Positions 47,161 to 56,310 of a stretch of 64,000 nucleotides of DNA are shown piece after piece. The notes below the pieces were generated by a model, which did not search any database, was not told the origin of the DNA, and saw nothing but the letters and a program-made list of their open reading frames with translations. This DNA is from Microbulbifer sp. VAAF005 (GTDB lineage Bacteria; Pseudomonadota; Gammaproteobacteria; Pseudomonadales; Cellvibrionaceae): positions 1,426,001 through 1,490,000 of the forward strand of contig NZ_CP120233.1 of the NCBI RefSeq assembly GCF_030012985.1. Direction: 5' to 3'. Position 1 is the first letter of the stretch. The number at the start of each line of letters is the position of its first letter. The position numbers and the translations under genes were made by a program.

Positions 47161-48627
47161 ATGACCAACGATTTCCACACACTCAAACCAATGCCGGTTT
47201 TTAGTGCAGGTGCAGAAACCCGCTTGGAGAAAGACTTATTGGGTGAGCGCGAAGTACCGGCCGATGTCTATTTTGGCATTCAAACTTTGCGCGCTTTGGA
47301 AAATTTCCAGATTACCGGAATTACCCTGAACCACTTCCCCAATCTGGTAAAAGCACTGGCGATGGTAAAAAAAGCTGCGGCCAGGGCCAATGGACAGCTC
47401 GGCTACCTGGAGCCCAAACTGCAAGATGCGATTGCCACTGCCTGTGACGAGATTATCGATGGCAAACTGCACGATCAATTTTTAGTAGATATGATTCAGG
47501 GCGGCGCCGGCACTTCTACCAATATGAATGCCAATGAGGTGATTGCCAACCGCGCACTGGAATTACTCGGTCACAACAAAGCCGAGTACAAAAAAGTACA
47601 CCCCAACAACCATGTAAACCTGTCGCAATCTACCAATGATGTTTATCCAACCTCAATAAACCTGGCCATTCTGCTCAGCTACAGCGACCTGGTTCAGTCC
47701 ATGGAGAGCTTGTGCGTTGAGTTCGACAAGAAGGCCAAAGAGTTTGCCTCAGTAATTAAAATGGGGCGCACCCAACTCCAAGATGCGGTACCTATGACCC
47801 TGGGCCAGGAGTTTGCCGCCTTCGCCGCCACTGTGCGCGAAGATGCCGACAGAGTTAAGGAGCTGGTCGCCCTATTCAAAGAGATCAATATGGGTGGTAC
47901 CGCGATCGGCACCGGCATTAATACCGACCCGGAATATCGCCAGCTGGTTGTTAACGCGCTGTCAGAAATTTCCGGCATCGATTTTATCTGCGCAGAAAAC
48001 CTGGTGGAAGCCACCTCCGACATGGGCGCCTTCGTGATGTTCTCCGGCGTCATGAAACGCATCGCCGTTAAGATCTCGAAAATTTGCAGCGATTTACGCC
48101 TGATTTCCAGCGGCCCTCGCGCTGGCCTCAATGAAATTAACCTGCCGCCGATGCAACCCGGCTCATCCATTATGCCCGGCAAGGTCAACCCGGTTATTCC
48201 CGAAGTGGTTAACCAGGTTGCCTACCAGGTGATCGGCAACGACCTCACGATTACCCTGGCTGCTGAATCCGGCCAGCTGCAGCTCAATGTAATGGAGCCA
48301 GTAATCGCCTTTAACCTGCTACAGTCCATGCGCCTGATGACCCAAGCCATGACCACGCTTGCGGATCGTTGTGTGAGCGGCATCACTGCCAACGAAGAGC
48401 ACTGCCTGCAACTGGTTGAGAACAGCATCGGCCTGATTACTGCGGTAAACCCGTTTATTGGCTATGAAAATGCCACCCGCATCGCCAAGCAGGCACTAAT
48501 TACCGGTGCCAGTGTGAAGCAGTTAATCCTTGATGAGGGGTTACTGAGTGAGGAGGAACTGAACGATATCCTCGCGCCGGAGAATATGACCCAGCCGAGA
48601 AAAGTAGAAATTAAAAACCCTGCTTAA
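47161..48627 (+). CDS. aspA: Aspartate ammonia-lyase
   Basis: A 488-residue enzyme of the fumarase/aspartase superfamily, deaminating aspartate to fumarate and ammonia. The superfamily signature GSSIMPGKVNP holds the catalytic Ser loop. The aspartase-specific parts are GGAGTSTNMNANEVIANRAL, NLSQSTNDVYPTS and GRTQLQDAVPMTLGQEF. The first 17 residues (MTNDFHTLKPMPVFSAG) extend beyond E. coli AspA, so an internal start is possible, but AAGAGAAG precedes this ATG well. It completes the ansA-XRE-aspA cluster and shares a bidirectional terminator with convergent dsbC. Confidence 0.96.
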   Translation: MTNDFHTLKPMPVFSAGAETRLEKDLLGEREVPADVYFGIQTLRALENFQITGITLNHFPNLVKALAMVKKAAARANGQLGYLEPKLQDAIATACDEIIDGKLHDQFLVDMIQGGAGTSTNMNANEVIANRALELLGHNKAEYKKVHPNNHVNLSQSTNDVYPTSINLAILLSYSDLVQSMESLCVEFDKKAKEFASVIKMGRTQLQDAVPMTLGQEFAAFAATVREDADRVKELVALFKEINMGGTAIGTGINTDPEYRQLVVNALSEISGIDFICAENLVEATSDMGAFVMFSGVMKRIAVKISKICSDLRLISSGPRAGLNEINLPPMQPGSSIMPGKVNPVIPEVVNQVAYQVIGNDLTITLAAESGQLQLNVMEPVIAFNLLQSMRLMTQAMTTLADRCVSGITANEEHCLQLVENSIGLITAVNPFIGYENATRIAKQALITGASVKQLILDEGLLSEEELNDILAPENMTQPRKVEIKNPA

Positions 48628-48631
48628 AAAC

Positions 48632-48664
48632 AAAAACCGGCGGCCTCTCGGCTGCCGGTTTTTT
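48632..48664. terminator. Bidirectional terminator between aspA and dsbC
   Basis: AACCGGCGGCC and GGCTGCCGGTT form an 11-pair stem (one G-U) with loop TCTC, preceded by an A run and followed by TTTTTT. It works in both directions between convergent genes. Confidence 0.9.
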
Positions 48665-48679
48665 AGCTATCAGCCGGGC

Positions 48680-49429
48680 TTAAATTCCCAGCTCTTTAAG
48701 CAGGCGATCCGGTGGTAAGTAACCGGGAACGACCCGACCATCTTCCATCACGATAGTCGGCGTACCGCGCACATCGATAGCCTCGTTGCCCAACTTGTAT
48801 TGAGCTGCCACCGGGTTTGTCTTACAGACATCCAAAGGCACGTTTTCACGGTTCTTAAGTGCAGTCAGCGTCTTGTTGCTATCTTCCGCACACCATGCAG
48901 TTGCCAGTTTGCGATATCCCAGGGAGTTAAGACCACCGCGCGGGAACGCCAGGTAGCGCACTTCGATACCGCGCTTGTTCAACTCGGGCACATCCTGGTG
49001 CAGCTTGCGGCAGTAACCGCAGTCCACATCGGTAAATACATAAACGCTTGCCTTGGTTTCACCTTTCGGGGAGAAGACAATCATATCCTCTGTATCAAGG
49101 GCGCCCATAACCGCAGCGCGGCGCGTCGCTCTACGCTGCTCGGAAAGGTTGGCAACACCGCCAGCCTTCACCTGGTAGAGATCGCCATAAACAAAGTGAT
49201 TGCCATCAGCAGAGACGAACAGGGTCGTGTTGCCGTCATCGACATCCACTTCGTAAAGCCCTTCAATTGGACTCTCCCGTACCTCTCCATAGGTTGCTTT
49301 GGGATTACTCGCCTCAAGGCGTGTCTTGATGGTTTTAACAACGTTGGTATCGACTTCTGCCAACGCTGCAGAGCCCACCAGACTGAGTAGCGCGCCAGCG
49401 ATTGCCAGCGGCTTCTTGATAAGCGTCAT
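48680..49429 (-). CDS. dsbC: Periplasmic disulfide isomerase DsbC
   Basis: A 249-residue periplasmic protein. I start at MTLIKKPLAIAGALLSLVGS, two codons inside the longest frame; cleavage falls near SAALA. The N-terminal dimerisation domain (VKTIKTRLEASNP, GLYEVDVDDGNTTLF) precedes a thioredoxin fold with active site FTDVDCGYCRKLHQD and the cis-Pro loop DVRGTPTIV. It reshuffles wrong disulfides and is kept reduced by DsbD (not in window). The family order xerD-dsbC-hom-thrC is partly kept here, but xerD is not upstream. The small cysteine proteins elsewhere in the window are possible clients. Confidence 0.95.
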   Translation of the reverse strand: MTLIKKPLAIAGALLSLVGSAALAEVDTNVVKTIKTRLEASNPKATYGEVRESPIEGLYEVDVDDGNTTLFVSADGNHFVYGDLYQVKAGGVANLSEQRRATRRAAVMGALDTEDMIVFSPKGETKASVYVFTDVDCGYCRKLHQDVPELNKRGIEVRYLAFPRGGLNSLGYRKLATAWCAEDSNKTLTALKNRENVPLDVCKTNPVAAQYKLGNEAIDVRGTPTIVMEDGRVVPGYLPPDRLLKELGI

Positions 49430-49698
49430 TACCAATTGCTCCTTAAATTCTCATTGGGCTTCGACTTAATCATCGGCCTTCAGCTCCAGCCAGTATGGCA
49501 GCTCTTTGCCGCTGCGAACCTAATTGGCACGTTTTAACATATCCAGTCACCTTGGACTACGCAAAACACCGCAAGACGTGAGCGCTTTAGCGAAATTGAC
49601 TGTATCCCCGCGCCAGGGCAAGCCCGTGTCCATTTATGTCAGTTAAGGCAAGCAGACCCCATCTGGCACACCAAATAAGCTGCTCGTAACCCACATAC

Positions 49699-49731
49699 AA
49701 AAAAGGCCGAAGCGTACGCTTCGGCCTTTTT
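49699..49731 (-). terminator. Terminator of the rpsP-rimM-trmD-rplS operon
   Basis: AAAAAGGCCGAAGCG and CGCTTCGGCCTTTTT form a near-perfect hairpin with flanking A and T runs, 18 bases after the rplS stop. Confidence 0.92.
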
Positions 49732-49748
49732 CTGCGATCAAGGAGAGC

Positions 49749-50099
49749 TTAGTTGAGCTTCTCTTTGATACGTGCAGCTTTACCAGTCAGGCTGCGGAGG
49801 TAGTACAGCTTGGCCTGACGCACGTCACCGCGACGCTTAACCTTGAGGCTGTCAACCATCGGGCTGTGAGTCTGGAAAGTACGCTCAACGCCAACACCGT
49901 GGGAAATTTTACGCACGGTGAAGGAGGAGTTCAGACCACGGTTGCGCTTACCGATAACCACGCCTTCGAACGCCTGCAGACGCTCACGGTTGCCCTCTTT
50001 TACTTTTACCTGAACGATTACAGTGTCGCCCGGTGCGAAGGGAGGTACTTCGCTCTTCAGCTGTTCCTGCTCCAGCTGCTGGATAATTTTGTTAGTCAT
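49749..50099 (-). CDS. rplS: 50S ribosomal protein L19
   Basis: A 116-residue ribosomal protein at the 30S/50S interface. I start at [15 protein letters not shown] because GGGAG lies seven bases before it; a longer frame adds five residues without a ribosome site. The signature is [20 protein letters not shown], with [12 protein letters not shown] and the basic C-terminus [13 protein letters not shown]. Last gene of the conserved rpsP-rimM-trmD-rplS operon, with a strong terminator just downstream. Confidence 0.97.
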   Translation of the reverse strand: MTNKIIQQLEQEQLKSEVPPFAPGDTVIVQVKVKEGNRERLQAFEGVVIGKRNRGLNSSFTVRKISHGVGVERTFQTHSPMVDSLKVKRRGDVRQAKLYYLRSLTGKAARIKEKLN

Positions 50100-50178
50100 T
50101 TGGATCGCTCCCAAATACAGATTGTGTAGCTTCTCAGCTAGTTCACCGAACTACTCGCGCCTCCCGGCGAATTCGGCC

Positions 50179-50943
50179 TCAATTTTCTTCGAGCTTCTGT
50201 TCCCGCTGGATCTCATCCAGCAACAACTTCTGCTCATCGCTCAGCTCCAACCCTTTCAATAAGTCCGGGCGTCGCTGTTGCGTGCGCGCCAATGCCTGCT
50301 TCAGGCGCCAGCGGCGTATTCTTTCATGGTTGCCGGAAAGCAAAACTTCCGGTACCGCTACTCCCCGATATTGTTCCGGTCGGGTGTAGTGTGGGCAGTC
50401 CAGCAGGCCAGAGGAGAAAGAGTCCTCAACCGCCGATTGGTTGTGTCCAAGTGCGCCGGGAATCAAGCGGGTAATAGCATCCACCATCACCATAGCAGCC
50501 AGTTCGCCACCGCTGAGGACATAGTCACCAATGGACCACTCCTCGTCGATCATAGATTCGACGATACGCTCATCCACACCTTCGTAGCGCCCCGCCAACA
50601 ACACCAGGTTGCCAGCTGCAGACAGCTGCTCCACTCCACCCTGATCGAGCTGTCGACCCTGGGGAGACATGTAGATACTGCGTACAGATTCACCATCTTC
50701 ACCAGCCCAAGCTCGAGCAGCCTCGAGAGCCTGGTAAAGGGGCTCAGCCAACATCACCATTCCCGGTCCGCCGCCGTAAGGGCGATCGTCCACAGTCCGG
50801 TGCCTGTCACTGGTAAAGTCCCGAGGATTCCAACAGCGAACTTCTAAAAGGCCATCTTTCACAGCCCGTCCACTGACGCCATACTCGGTCAATGCGGCAA
50901 ACATCTCCGGAAAAATGCTTACCAGAGCGATTCGTTTTGTCAT
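50179..50943 (-). CDS. trmD: tRNA (guanine-37-N1)-methyltransferase
   Basis: A 254-residue SPOUT methyltransferase that makes m1G37 in tRNAs reading CUN, CCN and CGG, preventing +1 frameshifts. Typical features: [34 protein letters not shown], the AdoMet-binding knot [20 protein letters not shown] and [20 protein letters not shown]. The C-terminal helical extension ends EQKLEEN. Full length (E. coli TrmD 255). Third gene of its operon, 12 bases after rimM. Confidence 0.98.
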   Translation of the reverse strand: MTKRIALVSIFPEMFAALTEYGVSGRAVKDGLLEVRCWNPRDFTSDRHRTVDDRPYGGGPGMVMLAEPLYQALEAARAWAGEDGESVRSIYMSPQGRQLDQGGVEQLSAAGNLVLLAGRYEGVDERIVESMIDEEWSIGDYVLSGGELAAMVMVDAITRLIPGALGHNQSAVEDSFSSGLLDCPHYTRPEQYRGVAVPEVLLSGNHERIRRWRLKQALARTQQRRPDLLKGLELSDEQKLLLDEIQREQKLEEN

Positions 50944-50955
50944 CGCTCCTACGCC

Positions 50956-51516
50956 TTAAAAAGCCGGGTCCCAGTCGACGGTTATTACACCGACTTCCAG
51001 GTCAATATTGGTAATAAACTGATCAGGTAGATAGGGAATCAAGCGCTCGCGCTTATCCGCTCCACCGCGCACCACCATTACATCGTTGGCGCCAGTTTCC
51101 ATCATGCGAGCAACGGTACCAAAGTCGTGATCTTCGCCATCGAAATGGCTGACAACCTTTAACCCTTCGAGCTGGTGCCAGTAATACTCACCATGCTCAA
51201 GCTCAGGCATCAGTTCACGAGCTACAGCAATATCGCGCTGGCAAAGTCGAGCCGCCAAATCGCGGTCATCAATGCCTTTCACATGTACGATCAAGCCCTT
51301 GCCGTGACGCTTACCAGCGTCAATTTCGAGAGCTTCCCAACCTTTCGGCCCCTGCAAGCGCCAATTAGGGAACTGCAGGATGTTGTCCATCGGCTCGGTA
51401 TAGGAGTGAACCTTGACCCAGCCGCGCACACCATAAACGGTAGTAACGCGCCCAACCGTGACCAACTCTTCGGAAGGTTTTCCGTTATCTGTCACAGGAG
51501 CACCACTTACGCGCAA
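50956..51516 (-). CDS. rimM: 16S rRNA maturation factor RimM
   Basis: A 186-residue cytoplasmic factor that binds ribosomal protein S19 and helps 30S assembly. The N-terminal domain has LVTVGRVTTVYGVRGWVKVH and ends near RDLAARLC. The PRC-barrel domain has EYYWHQLEGLKV, VARMMETGANDVMVV and LIPYLPDQFI. About 15 residues longer at the N-terminus than some homologues (MRVSGAPVTDNGKPSEE), so a later start is possible. It starts one base after the rpsP stop. Confidence 0.97.
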   Translation of the reverse strand: MRVSGAPVTDNGKPSEELVTVGRVTTVYGVRGWVKVHSYTEPMDNILQFPNWRLQGPKGWEALEIDAGKRHGKGLIVHVKGIDDRDLAARLCQRDIAVARELMPELEHGEYYWHQLEGLKVVSHFDGEDHDFGTVARMMETGANDVMVVRGGADKRERLIPYLPDQFITNIDLEVGVITVDWDPAF

Positions 51517-51517
51517 A

Positions 51518-51757
51518 TTAAGCAGATTCTTTCAGAAGCTTGCCGACGCGGTCAGAAACCTGTGCGCCACGACCCAGCCAGAAATCAACACGCTCGCGAT
51601 CAACACGCAGACGCTCTTCCTGACCACGGGCAACCGGGTTGAAGAAACCAACACGCTCAATAAAACGACCGTCGCGAGATTTGCGGCTGTCGGTAACGGT
51701 CAGATGATAAAACGGGCGCTTTTTAGCACCACCACGGGCCAAACGAATGGTTACCAT
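51518..51757 (-). CDS. rpsP: 30S ribosomal protein S16
   Basis: A 79-residue protein with the invariant start [19 protein letters not shown] and [20 protein letters not shown], binding 16S rRNA. TAGGAAAG precedes the ATG. First gene of the rpsP-rimM-trmD-rplS operon. The ffh frame as read continues 35 bases into this gene, which I attribute to a frameshift at the ffh 3' end, not a true overlap. Confidence 0.97.
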   Translation of the reverse strand: MVTIRLARGGAKKRPFYHLTVTDSRKSRDGRFIERVGFFNPVARGQEERLRVDRERVDFWLGRGAQVSDRVGKLLKESA

Positions 51758-53324
51758 GTAACTTTCCTATAGGTTCAACACTAGGCAACCGCACTAAGCA
51801 GTCACCACAACAACTTTTTACCGGCAGCAGGGCCGGCAGAAAGGCGGCGTATTCTAATGTACCACCCCAGATTTGTATAGGGTCGCCAAGCCGCCCGGAG
51901 AACTGCGGTTCTCTACTTCTTTTGAGGCCCGGTGGCAGGCCTCCAGGCATACCGCCCATACCGCCAGGCATACCACCGCCCATACCGGGCAGGCCGCCGA
52001 GGCCGCGCATCATTTTGCCCATGCCCCCGCCTTTGAGCTTCTTCATCATCTTGCCCATCTGCTTGTGCTGCTTGAGCAGGCGATTCAAGTCCTGTAGCTG
52101 GGTGCCAGAACCGGCAACGATGCGGCGCTTGCGCGAACCGTTAAGAAGGTCAGGGTTGCGGCGTTCGGCCGGAGTCATGGAGGAAATCAATGCATCCATA
52201 CGCTTAAATTCTTTGCCCATATCGGCCTGTTGTGCAGCCTGCGCTACACCGCCCATGCCTGGCATTTTCTCCAACAGGGAGCCAAAGCCACCCATGTTTT
52301 GCATTTGCTGCAGCTGATCGCGCAGGTCTTCCAGGTCAAAGCCTTTACCCTTCTGGACCTTCTTAACCAGCTTTTCGGCTTTCTCTTTATCAATCTTCTG
52401 CTCTGCTTCTTCAATCAGAGACAGAATGTCACCCATACCCAGGATACGGGAGGCGATACGATCCGGGTGGAAGGTTTCCAGGGCGTCGGTCTTTTCACCA
52501 ACACCGATAAACTTGATTGGCTTACCGGTGACGTGACGCACGGAGAGAGCGGCACCACCACGGGCATCGCCATCGGCCTTGGTGAGAATCACACCGGTCA
52601 GCGGCAGTGCATCATTAAAGGCACTTGCGGTATTTACCGCATCCTGACCGATCATTGCGTCGATCACGAACAGGGTTTCCGCCGGGTCCAACTCGCTGTG
52701 CAGCTCACGGATCTCATCCATCAGCTCGGAGTCCACATGCAGTCGACCAGCGGTATCCACAATCAGCACATCGGCAAATTGTTTGCGGGCAGCGTCCACA
52801 GCACCCTTGGCAATATCCAGCGGTTTCTGCTCAGCTGTAGAGGGGTAAAACTGTGCCCCCACTTCACCGGCCAAGGTCTCCAGCTGCTTGATAGCGGCGG
52901 GGCGGTAGACGTCCGCACTCACCACCATGACTTTTTTCTTTTCACGCTCCTGCAGGTACTTGGCCAGTTTGGCCACACTGGTGGTTTTACCAGCGCCCTG
53001 GAGGCCCGCCATCAGGATTACCGCCGGAGGTTGCACGGCGAGGTTGAGAGGCTCTGCAGCCGCCCCCATCACCTTAACCAGCTCATCCTGAACAATCTTG
53101 ACGAACTGCTGGCCCGGGTTGAGAGCCTTGCTAACCTTCTGTCCTACCGCAGCGGTGCGCACTTGCTGAACAAATGCCTTAACCACTGGCAGAGCGACAT
53201 CCGCCTCCAACAGCGCCTTGCGCACTTCGCGCAAAGTATCGCGGATATTGTCATCCGTAAGGCGCGCTTTACCGGTAACTTTCTTTAAGGCCGCCGATAA
53301 GCGGTCACTCAGGTTATCGAACAT
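51723..53324 (-). CDS. ffh: Signal recognition particle protein Ffh, with an abnormal C-terminal extension
   Basis: SRP GTPase that binds 4.5S RNA and signal sequences and targets ribosomes to FtsY. N domain [20 protein letters not shown] domain [48 protein letters not shown]. The Met-rich M domain ends [15 protein letters not shown] near residue 471. The frame as read then adds about 62 residues unlike any Ffh ([16 protein letters not shown] and on) and enters rpsP. If the A4 run (plus strand 51920-51923) were A5, the protein would end LPPGLKKK at a TAG (51913-51915), the expected length. So the real end is probably near 51913 and the extension an artefact or a recent frameshift. Confidence 0.93.
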   Translation of the reverse strand: MFDNLSDRLSAALKKVTGKARLTDDNIRDTLREVRKALLEADVALPVVKAFVQQVRTAAVGQKVSKALNPGQQFVKIVQDELVKVMGAAAEPLNLAVQPPAVILMAGLQGAGKTTSVAKLAKYLQEREKKKVMVVSADVYRPAAIKQLETLAGEVGAQFYPSTAEQKPLDIAKGAVDAARKQFADVLIVDTAGRLHVDSELMDEIRELHSELDPAETLFVIDAMIGQDAVNTASAFNDALPLTGVILTKADGDARGGAALSVRHVTGKPIKFIGVGEKTDALETFHPDRIASRILGMGDILSLIEEAEQKIDKEKAEKLVKKVQKGKGFDLEDLRDQLQQMQNMGGFGSLLEKMPGMGGVAQAAQQADMGKEFKRMDALISSMTPAERRNPDLLNGSRKRRIVAGSGTQLQDLNRLLKQHKQMGKMMKKLKGGGMGKMMRGLGGLPGMGGGMPGGMGGMPGGLPPGLKRSREPQFSGRLGDPIQIWGGTLEYAAFLPALLPVKSCCGDCLVRLPSVEPIGKLHGNHSFGPWWC

Positions 53325-53528
53325 AAATTCGTCTCGATCTCTCCGTTTACGGACTCAACCCCAGTGCGGAGGGGCGCGAAATTAGGGGGAGCAAACTGCA
53401 ACTCCCTCTCTGAGGCGCGGCAGTATAGCCCAGGTCTCGCCACAGCCGAAATATCGCAAGTCTTCCTTGTTTCAACTGGCTATGACACACTCCTGCCCTA
53501 ACGCAATAATGAAGACACGGATTTACCC

Positions 53529-54329
53529 ATGGCGGCTTTCGCCCACTGGACAGCTATCGCTCTCTACCTGGCCACAACCATAGTTGCAGGTGCGGCTCTG
53601 GCCCGAAAACAACAGCCGAATTCCAATCTGCTTCTCAGCCTTTTGGCGGGTGCACTTGTCACCCACGGAATATCCCTGGGACATGTTCTCTTTTCACCCG
53701 AAGGCTATCGCTTTGACCTGCTGGCAATGCTCTCGCTGATTTCTTGGGTAGTTAACTTTCTATTATTGATCCTGGCCGCTGGCCGGCCACTTACTCTACT
53801 TATTCTTATTTTCGCACCAGTGGGAGCCGCCACTGAATTTGCCGCATCCCATATTTGGGGCACCGTAACGCCACATCAACAGATCTCTACCGGCATTGCG
53901 GTACACGCTCTATTGTCTATTTCTGCCTATTCGCTGCTGACCCTGGCTACCCTTCAGGCGATCTATCTCTATTACCTTAACCAGCAGCTGCACAACCACA
54001 GGCCGGTAGGCGCCACCCGTCTTCTGCCACCATTGCAGAGTATGGAATCACTGCTGTTCGGCCTGATCACTTTCGGGCAACTACTGCTCACCGCCTCCCT
54101 GCTGACCGGTTTCGTCTTTGTTGGCAATTTGTTTGAAGAGGGGCCAATACACAAAACCATCCTCTCTATGGTCGCCTGGGTTCTTTACACCATACTCCTA
54201 TGGGGACACTGGAGGTTAGGCTGGAGAGGCAATACCGCTGTGCGTTGGACCTTAAGCGCTTTCGCCGCCCTACTACTTGCCTATTTTGGTAGTAAGCTGG
54301 TTATGGAAGTCATTCTCCAGCGCGGGTAA
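53529..54329 (+). CDS. ypjD: Inner-membrane CcsA/HemX-like protein YpjD
   Basis: A 266-residue membrane protein with eight predicted helices. It resembles the cytochrome c assembly (CcsA) domain: LLSLISWVVNFLLLILAAGRP, GIAVHALLSISAYSLLTLATLQAIYL and GPIHKTILSMVAWVLYTILLWG, with conserved His residues on the periplasmic side. It lacks the tryptophan-rich WWD motif of true haem handlers. The order ffh (divergent)-ypjD-yfjD is the same in E. coli and pseudomonads. Role unknown; linked to the transporter-like gene downstream. Confidence 0.87.
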   Translation: MAAFAHWTAIALYLATTIVAGAALARKQQPNSNLLLSLLAGALVTHGISLGHVLFSPEGYRFDLLAMLSLISWVVNFLLLILAAGRPLTLLILIFAPVGAATEFAASHIWGTVTPHQQISTGIAVHALLSISAYSLLTLATLQAIYLYYLNQQLHNHRPVGATRLLPPLQSMESLLFGLITFGQLLLTASLLTGFVFVGNLFEEGPIHKTILSMVAWVLYTILLWGHWRLGWRGNTAVRWTLSAFAALLLAYFGSKLVMEVILQRG

Positions 54330-54417
54330 TCGAATATACGACTGCAAAGCTTGCGGAGGTCGGCAATATGTTCCAATATCTCCGCTTGGAAATAAAAAGA
54401 GTTCTCCCTTGAACGAG

Positions 54418-55671
54418 ATGCCCATGGGCCTGCTATTCGGTTTGCTGGCCCTATTGATACTGATATCCGCCTTCTTCTCCAGCTCCGAAACCAGCATGAT
54501 GGCGCTTAACCGCTATCGCCTGCGGCACCAAGCCAAAAGCGGGCACCGCGGGGCAAAGCGCGCCACCGAGCTGCTCGCACGCCCGGACAAGCTGATCGGC
54601 TCAATTCTAATCGGCAACAATCTCGTTAACGTTCTTGTATCCGTAATCGCCGGCTCAGTATTCGCGCAGATATACGGAGAAATACTCACCACCATAGTCT
54701 TAACTCTTGCCCTACTGATTTTTGCTGAGGTCACACCAAAGACTATTGCCGCTCTACACCCGGAAAAAATTGCTTTCCCCGCCTCATTTATTTTGCGCCC
54801 ACTGCAATGGCTGCTCACTCCCCTGGTGCTGTTGATTGGTGGCATATCCAACGGCCTAGCGCGCATGTTGGGAGTCGAAACAAAAGCGAATAGCGAAGCG
54901 GAACACCTGGCCCCCGAAGAGCTCCGAACCGTTGTATTCGAATCAGGCGCCCTGCTTCCCAGCAAACACAAAGGCATGTTGCTCAACGTGCTGGACCTGG
55001 ACCAAGCAACCGTTGAAGACATCATGATTCCGCGCAATGAAGTCATGGGCGTTGACCTGGAAAACAGCGCCGAAGAGATCCTGCAGCAGCTAGCGGAAAG
55101 CTCCTACACTCGCCTCCCCGTATATCGCGGTGACATCAATCGAGTAGTAGGCATACTTCACCTGCGAAAAGCGGCGCAAATACTGCGCGACGGACCGGAA
55201 AATTTAACGGCAGAGCAGCTCAACTCCTTCACCGATGAGCCTTACTTCGTACCCGAGGCAACACCACTCCCCACACTGCTGATGAACTTCCAGAAAACCA
55301 AGCGCCGCATGGGGCTGGTAGTTGATGAGTACGGAGAGGTAATGGGTATCGTTACCCTGGAAGATCTGCTGGAGGAAATTGTCGGCGACTTCACCGCAAG
55401 TCCAGTACCCAGCGATGACGAGGAGATAGTCGCCATAGAAGATGGCTGGTACATGATCGAAGGCGGCACTTCTATTCGCGATATTAATCGCACCCTGGGC
55501 TGGGAACTGCCCACTGATGGGCCAAAAACCTTTAACGGCCTGGCAATGGAACACCTGGAGAGCATCCCCGACGGTAATATCAGCCTGTACATCCTCAATT
55601 ACCTGGTGGAAATTGAGGAGGTCTCAGACAAGATGATTACCCGGGCCAGAATCAAGCGAATCGATAAATAG
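54418..55671 (+). CDS. yfjD: CNNM/CorC-family protein (YfjD, CorB-like)
   Basis: A 417-residue inner-membrane protein. I start at MPMGLLFGLLALLILISAFF; a longer frame overlaps ypjD and is not typical. The CNNM (DUF21) membrane domain (residues 1-180) includes SSSETSMMALNRYRLRHQAK and FAEVTPKTIAALHPEKIAFP. The paired CBS domains (IMIPRNEVMGVDLENS, then GLVVDEYGEVMGIVTLEDLL) are followed by the CorC/HlyC transporter-associated domain. Related proteins (CorB) take part in magnesium or cobalt efflux. It lies 88 bases after ypjD, its usual partner. Confidence 0.92.
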   Translation: MPMGLLFGLLALLILISAFFSSSETSMMALNRYRLRHQAKSGHRGAKRATELLARPDKLIGSILIGNNLVNVLVSVIAGSVFAQIYGEILTTIVLTLALLIFAEVTPKTIAALHPEKIAFPASFILRPLQWLLTPLVLLIGGISNGLARMLGVETKANSEAEHLAPEELRTVVFESGALLPSKHKGMLLNVLDLDQATVEDIMIPRNEVMGVDLENSAEEILQQLAESSYTRLPVYRGDINRVVGILHLRKAAQILRDGPENLTAEQLNSFTDEPYFVPEATPLPTLLMNFQKTKRRMGLVVDEYGEVMGIVTLEDLLEEIVGDFTASPVPSDDEEIVAIEDGWYMIEGGTSIRDINRTLGWELPTDGPKTFNGLAMEHLESIPDGNISLYILNYLVEIEEVSDKMITRARIKRIDK

Positions 55672-55686
55672 CGCTACAACCGTTTA

Positions 55687-56304
55687 TCACTCAACCTCTT
55701 CTAGCAAGCGCCTTACCGGCGCAAAGCTGGTGCGGTGTATTGGAGTGGGACCCTGCAACTGTAAAGCTTCCATATGCGCCTTGGTGGGATACCCTTTATG
55801 ACCTGCAAGGCCGTAACCGGGATATTCAGAGTCCAGCACCACCATTTCCCTATCACGGGTCACCTTAGCCAAAATAGACGCCGCCCCAATTGCAGCGACA
55901 CGACCATCTCCCTTTACAACGGTATCGCAAGGATAATCCCAGTTCGGTTTTTTATTGCCATCCACCAACACAAATTCAGGCTGCACGGATAGCTGTGCAA
56001 CTGCACGATGCATCGCCAGTAAACTTGCCTGCAAAATATTTAGCTGGTCAATTTCCTCAACCGTTGCACGAGCTATGGAGTAACTGAGCGCTCGCTCACA
56101 AATCTCATCAAATAACTGCTCGCGCTTTTTTTCAGTCAGCTTTTTGGAGTCGGCAAGCCCGGCAATTGGCTTGTTAGGGTCGAGTATCACAGCTGCGGCA
56201 ACTACATCACCAGCTAAGGGGCCGCGCCCAACCTCATCGACACCTGCAATCAAATCACCCTTGAAAGGGCAAACATAGGGGGGCAATTCTGTTTTACTAC
56301 TCAT
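55687..56304 (-). CDS. rnhB: Ribonuclease HII
   Basis: A 205-residue enzyme that cuts RNA in RNA-DNA hybrids and single ribonucleotides in DNA. The catalytic signature at the start is [20 protein letters not shown] (DExGRG). [21 protein letters not shown] and [17 protein letters not shown] supply the remaining acidic residues. Full length. It ends the lipid A operon, six bases after lpxB, as in other gammaproteobacteria, and is convergent with yfjD. Confidence 0.97.
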   Translation of the reverse strand: MSSKTELPPYVCPFKGDLIAGVDEVGRGPLAGDVVAAAVILDPNKPIAGLADSKKLTEKKREQLFDEICERALSYSIARATVEEIDQLNILQASLLAMHRAVAQLSVQPEFVLVDGNKKPNWDYPCDTVVKGDGRVAAIGAASILAKVTRDREMVVLDSEYPGYGLAGHKGYPTKAHMEALQLQGPTPIHRTSFAPVRRLLEEVE

Positions 56305-56310
56305 AACTTA

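Noticed and set aside
49436..49698. Remnant of xerD between rplS and dsbC
   Set aside because: A short open segment reading GKELPYWLELKADD ends near 49467 on the minus strand, but it does not resemble the XerD C-terminus and has a stop just upstream.
52230..53288. A 352-codon open frame antisense to ffh, and similar long frames opposite kbl, tdh, aldehyde dehydrogenase and hom
   Set aside because: These are shadows of well-established genes on the other strand with His/Gln-rich or low-complexity translations.
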